From NCBI RefSeq assembly GCF_014860165.1, contig NZ_JACZKG010000084.1, positions 1 through 37,654 of the forward strand: a DNA stretch of 37,654 nt. The letters run 5' to 3'. Both the position numbers and the translations under genes were made by a program. Below are positions 35,362 through 37,654 of the stretch, one piece after another. Below the pieces are notes generated by a model. The model saw only the letters and a list, made by a program, of their open reading frames with translations. It was not told the origin of the DNA and did not search any database. The first letter of the stretch is position 1. Every line of letters begins with the position of its first letter. This stretch comes from Devosia sp. Its GTDB lineage: Bacteria > Pseudomonadota > Alphaproteobacteria > Rhizobiales > Devosiaceae.

Positions 35362-35910
35362 CTAGGCGTGGGCCCTGGTGATTCCCAATTCCAGGGCCTG
35401 TTCGACCCAGCGTTCGCGCCGGATGCGGCCCTTGAATGACAGCTGGGCATCGACCCAGTCGACATTGGCCTTGTTCCAGCCGGCGATCTGATCGATGTGG
35501 AATATGCCCATCGCGTAAAGCGATGCTTCAATTTTCGGCCCGATTCCCTTGATCTGCTTGAGATTGTCGGCCTGGCCGCCTCGCGGCCCAGACAAGGTCG
35601 CGGGCTTTGGCCCTAATGATTTGGACTTACCGGCCGGAGGCAACGCCGTAACAGGCGGCGGAGCCGGGGCAGCGTTCGGCGCCGGCGGTAACGGCTCCTC
35701 AACACGTGCGGCGAGGCGCGCGGCGGAACTGCGCGGCTTGCGTGGCTCGGGCAATGGGGCGGTGACGGCAGCGGCGGCCGGCGGCACAACCTGCCTGGTG
35801 CCACGCCCGGCATGGAGGACCAGGCGAGTGGCATAGCCGAGGACGCAGCCCAGCAGATAGGCAGCCAATAGCAGCAGCGCCGTCTCGGCAATGTGGGCCA
35901 GGTTGGTCAT
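35362..35910 (-). CDS. Membrane-anchored helix-hairpin-helix protein
   Basis: 182 residues. One N-terminal transmembrane segment (about 10-30), a long Pro/Ala-rich linker (about 40-110), then a C-terminal helix-hairpin-helix domain (about 115-175) with LKQIKGIGPKIEASLYAMGI and a basic GRIRRERWVEQAL end. Similar C-terminal domains occur next to NuoE-type subunits and in DUF4332-like proteins. DNA or nucleotide binding near the membrane is conceivable but unproven. It starts 7 nt after the 39-aa gene and ends convergent to the hydrolase-fold gene. Confidence 0.75.
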   Translation of the reverse strand: MTNLAHIAETALLLLAAYLLGCVLGYATRLVLHAGRGTRQVVPPAAAAVTAPLPEPRKPRSSAARLAARVEEPLPPAPNAAPAPPPVTALPPAGKSKSLGPKPATLSGPRGGQADNLKQIKGIGPKIEASLYAMGIFHIDQIAGWNKANVDWVDAQLSFKGRIRRERWVEQALELGITRAHA

Positions 35911-35917
35911 GGCGCGG

Positions 35918-36037
35918 TCACGGACCTGGCGGGGTGAAACTACGCCAGCCCACGATGAGGCCGATCAGCCCCGCCCCTGCCAGGTAGGGCCAATAGACCA
36001 TCACCAGATAGGACAGCGAAGCCCAGTTTACCGCCAT
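35918..36037 (-). CDS. 39-aa single-pass membrane protein
   Basis: This short reading frame begins MAVNWASLSYLVMVYWPYLA and has one transmembrane segment (about residues 8-31), then GWRSFTPPGP. The ATG at 36037 lies 9 nt after the OmpA-like gene stop, and TGAGG (overlapping that stop) is a well-spaced ribosome binding site. The stop at 35918 is 7 nt before the start of the helix-hairpin-helix gene. Tight spacing on both sides argues for a real gene in a three-gene unit. Function is unknown. Confidence 0.65.
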   Translation of the reverse strand: MAVNWASLSYLVMVYWPYLAGAGLIGLIVGWRSFTPPGP

Positions 36038-36046
36038 CGACGGGCC

Positions 36047-37654
36047 TCAATAATGCTGCGGCTTGATGGTGACGACGATGCGCCGATTGAGGCGCTTGCC
36101 CTGGGCCGTTTCGTTGTCGCCAATCGGCGCGGTTTCGCCATAGCCCACAGCGTAAAGCCGCGCCGGGGTGACGCCGCGGGAGACCAGCGCATTGACCACG
36201 GCCTCGGCGCGCGCCACCGACAGCGCCATGTTCAGGCCCTCGTCGCCGTCGGCATCGGTATGGCCCTCGATGTGGACGATGGCATCCGGACAAGCCGCCA
36301 GATCCAGCGCCAGTTCATCGAGCGCCGCTTCGGACTCGGCGGCGATCAATGCCGCCCCCGACTGGAACAGGATGGAGTTGCGCGCGGAGAATTCCGCGAC
36401 CGGCGCGGCGCAGGCGCTGGTATCGACCGGGGCGGGTGCGGCTGGCTGTGCCGCTGGCGCCACCGGTTCGGGCTCGGGTGGCGGCGGCGGCACGTCAATC
36501 CGCGTGGTCCAGGACGCGCCATCCGGCGACGCGGATATGGCCGCCAGCACGGCGTCGCGGACGTCGTCATTCGGCGCGATGCCTTGCAGGGACCAGGCGC
36601 CGGCGGCAAAATCGAGCTGGCCTTCGGCCAGTTGCGACAAAGCGCGCAGGCCGGTTTCTGCGCTCGGGAGGAAGGATGGCGGAGCACCTTCGGCGATGGT
36701 TACGGCGGCGACGTCGCCATCGCTGATGGCGGCGAAGTAGCGCATTGCCGGATCCGATGGCAGTTGCCCGCTCATGACCACCGACGCGTCAGCGGAGCGG
36801 CGGGCGGAAAAGGCGTATTCGGGATTGACGGCAACGGGCGACGCGACGGGCTCCGGCGAGGGTTCCGGCTCGACCACCGTCGGCTCAGGCTCGGCGATCG
36901 CTGGTTCGGGCTCGACAATGGGCGCAGGCTCTGGCTCGGCAACCGGCTGCGACGGCCTGTTCAGGGCCAGCACCCAGTTGGTAGCCGGAGTCGTCGCAGC
37001 GGCCAGAGCCGTGTCTACGGAACCATCAGCATCCAAGAGCGTGCCGCTGATGGTCCAGATCGTCCCGTCAAAGCTGACGCGGCCCTCTGACAGGACGGCG
37101 AGTGCGTCCATGGCGGCGAGCTGGTCGGCGGCAAAACCTTCGGGGGCGGTGGGATCGACCGTGGACTGGTCGGTGACTTTGTCCCCTGCCCGCACCGCCA
37201 GCACGCGCTGCAGCGGCTCGGCCGGAACAAGACCATCAAGGATCACGGTGCCATCGGGCGTCTTGGTGGCGGACCACAGATAGGGCACGGTGGCGACGGG
37301 TTCAGGTGGCGGCGCCACGATGTCGATGGACCACGCCGCGGTGTCGGTCGCGGCCGCTAGGGTTGCCAGCAGCGCGTCGCGTTGCGCTTCCGAAGCGGCA
37401 CGGCCGCCCAGGGTCCAGCGCGACCCATCGTAGCTGACCTCGCCCTCTTCGAGGGTCAGAACCGCATCGAGCCCGGCGGTTACCGCCGCGACGAAGCCCT
37501 CGGGGGCACCGAGCCCCAGTTCGGTCGAGTCGACGACGGCATCGCCGGCGTGGACGGCAAGGTAGGTCTTGAGGCTTTGGGTGGGCACATGGCCCATCAG
37601 CGTCACGCCATCGGCGGCGCGGGTGGCGGACCAGGTATAGGGGGCAATCTGGGG
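36047..37654 (-). CDS. OmpA-family protein with tandem ~110-aa repeats (5' end outside window)
   Basis: The frame stays open to the right edge, so the start is missing; the ATG at 37606 is inside a repeat. At least three repeats are visible, at about 37654-37313, 37288-36959 and 36826-36491. Each begins with a PYxWSAT- or EYAFSAR-like strand, has a GxxAPxGF-like middle and a FDGxxWxxxG-like strand. EPEP-rich linkers separate repeat 3 from repeat 2 and from the C-terminus. The C-terminal OmpA domain (36397-36062) has FQSGAALIAAESEAALDEL, GHTDADGDEGLNMALSVARA and RLNRRI, the peptidoglycan-binding signature. It probably links the envelope to peptidoglycan. Confidence 0.85.
   Translation of the reverse strand, partial: PQIAPYTWSATRAADGVTLMGHVPTQSLKTYLAVHAGDAVVDSTELGLGAPEGFVAAVTAGLDAVLTLEEGEVSYDGSRWTLGGRAASEAQRDALLATLAAATDTAAWSIDIVAPPPEPVATVPYLWSATKTPDGTVILDGLVPAEPLQRVLAVRAGDKVTDQSTVDPTAPEGFAADQLAAMDALAVLSEGRVSFDGTIWTISGTLLDADGSVDTALAAATTPATNWVLALNRPSQPVAEPEPAPIVEPEPAIAEPEPTVVEPEPSPEPVASPVAVNPEYAFSARRSADASVVMSGQLPSDPAMRYFAAISDGDVAAVTIAEGAPPSFLPSAETGLRALSQLAEGQLDFAAGAWSLQGIAPNDDVRDAVLAAISASPDGASWTTRIDVPPPPPEPEPVAPAAQPAAPAPVDTSACAAPVAEFSARNSILFQSGAALIAAESEAALDELALDLAACPDAIVHIEGHTDADGDEGLNMALSVARAEAVVNALVSRGVTPARLYAVGYGETAPIGDNETAQGKRLNRRIVVTIKPQHY

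Overview
The window is GC-rich, densely packed chromosomal DNA of an alphaproteobacterium, most likely of the order Hyphomicrobiales and possibly a Devosia relative. This is inferred from gene order and protein families, not from a database search. Order-typical blocks include the cytochrome bc1 chaperone-DUF177-plsX-fabH-ihfA-merR run, DUF6163-hemB-RDD-bpt, ldtR next to an L,D-transpeptidase, and rpoZ-relA-pyrE-acpS-lepB-rnc-era. I see no phage, insertion sequence, CRISPR array, rRNA or tRNA.

Layout. 1-1683: one copy of a ~250-bp structured repeat, then an FMN riboswitch driving a RibN-type riboflavin transporter. 1818-6049 (minus): phospholipid and fatty acid initiation genes (plsX, fabH) with ihfA, a MerR regulator, DUF177 and a respiratory-complex chaperone. 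6207-7832 (plus): bamE and a secreted Sel1-like protein. 7829-11328 (minus): glyA-nrdR-ribD and nusB; ribE and ribH, which commonly lie between ribD and nusB, are absent. 11580-13900 (minus): a small conserved protein, an L,D-transpeptidase and its LdtR-like MarR regulator. 14110-15765: a small membrane protein divergent from an XRE/MmyB-type regulator, then DUF6163. 15863-20563 (plus): hemB, an RDD protein, bpt, an orphan secreted protein and a membrane-anchored EEP hydrolase. 20636-23320 (minus): a Dabb protein and parC. 23321-23906: a gene-free island with the inverted second copy of the 250-bp repeat and palindromic repeats. 23907-31948 (minus): recO, a marR with a divergent monooxygenase inserted between recO and era, then era-rnc-lepB-acpS-pyrE-relA and rpoZ. 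32185-37654: a NYN-domain protein, smpB, dapA, an alpha/beta-hydrolase-fold protein that appears to have lost its catalytic Ser and His, and a three-gene minus-strand unit (repeat-containing OmpA-like protein, a 39-aa one-TM protein, and a membrane-anchored helix-hairpin-helix protein) that runs off the right edge.

How the genes work together. Most of the window is housekeeping: envelope building (plsX, fabH, acpS, lepB, bamE, L,D-transpeptidase, OmpA-like protein), translation and RNA maturation (era, rnc, smpB, nusB, bpt), stringent response (relA, rpoZ), and cofactor or one-carbon supply (glyA, ribD, hemB, dapA, pyrE). Many minus-strand genes overlap by 4 nt, which implies translational coupling. 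The less ordinary parts are the inverted 250-bp repeat pair, the riboflavin import/synthesis arrangement, the marR insertion upstream of recO, the hydrolase-fold protein without a catalytic Ser or His, and the 39-aa membrane protein.
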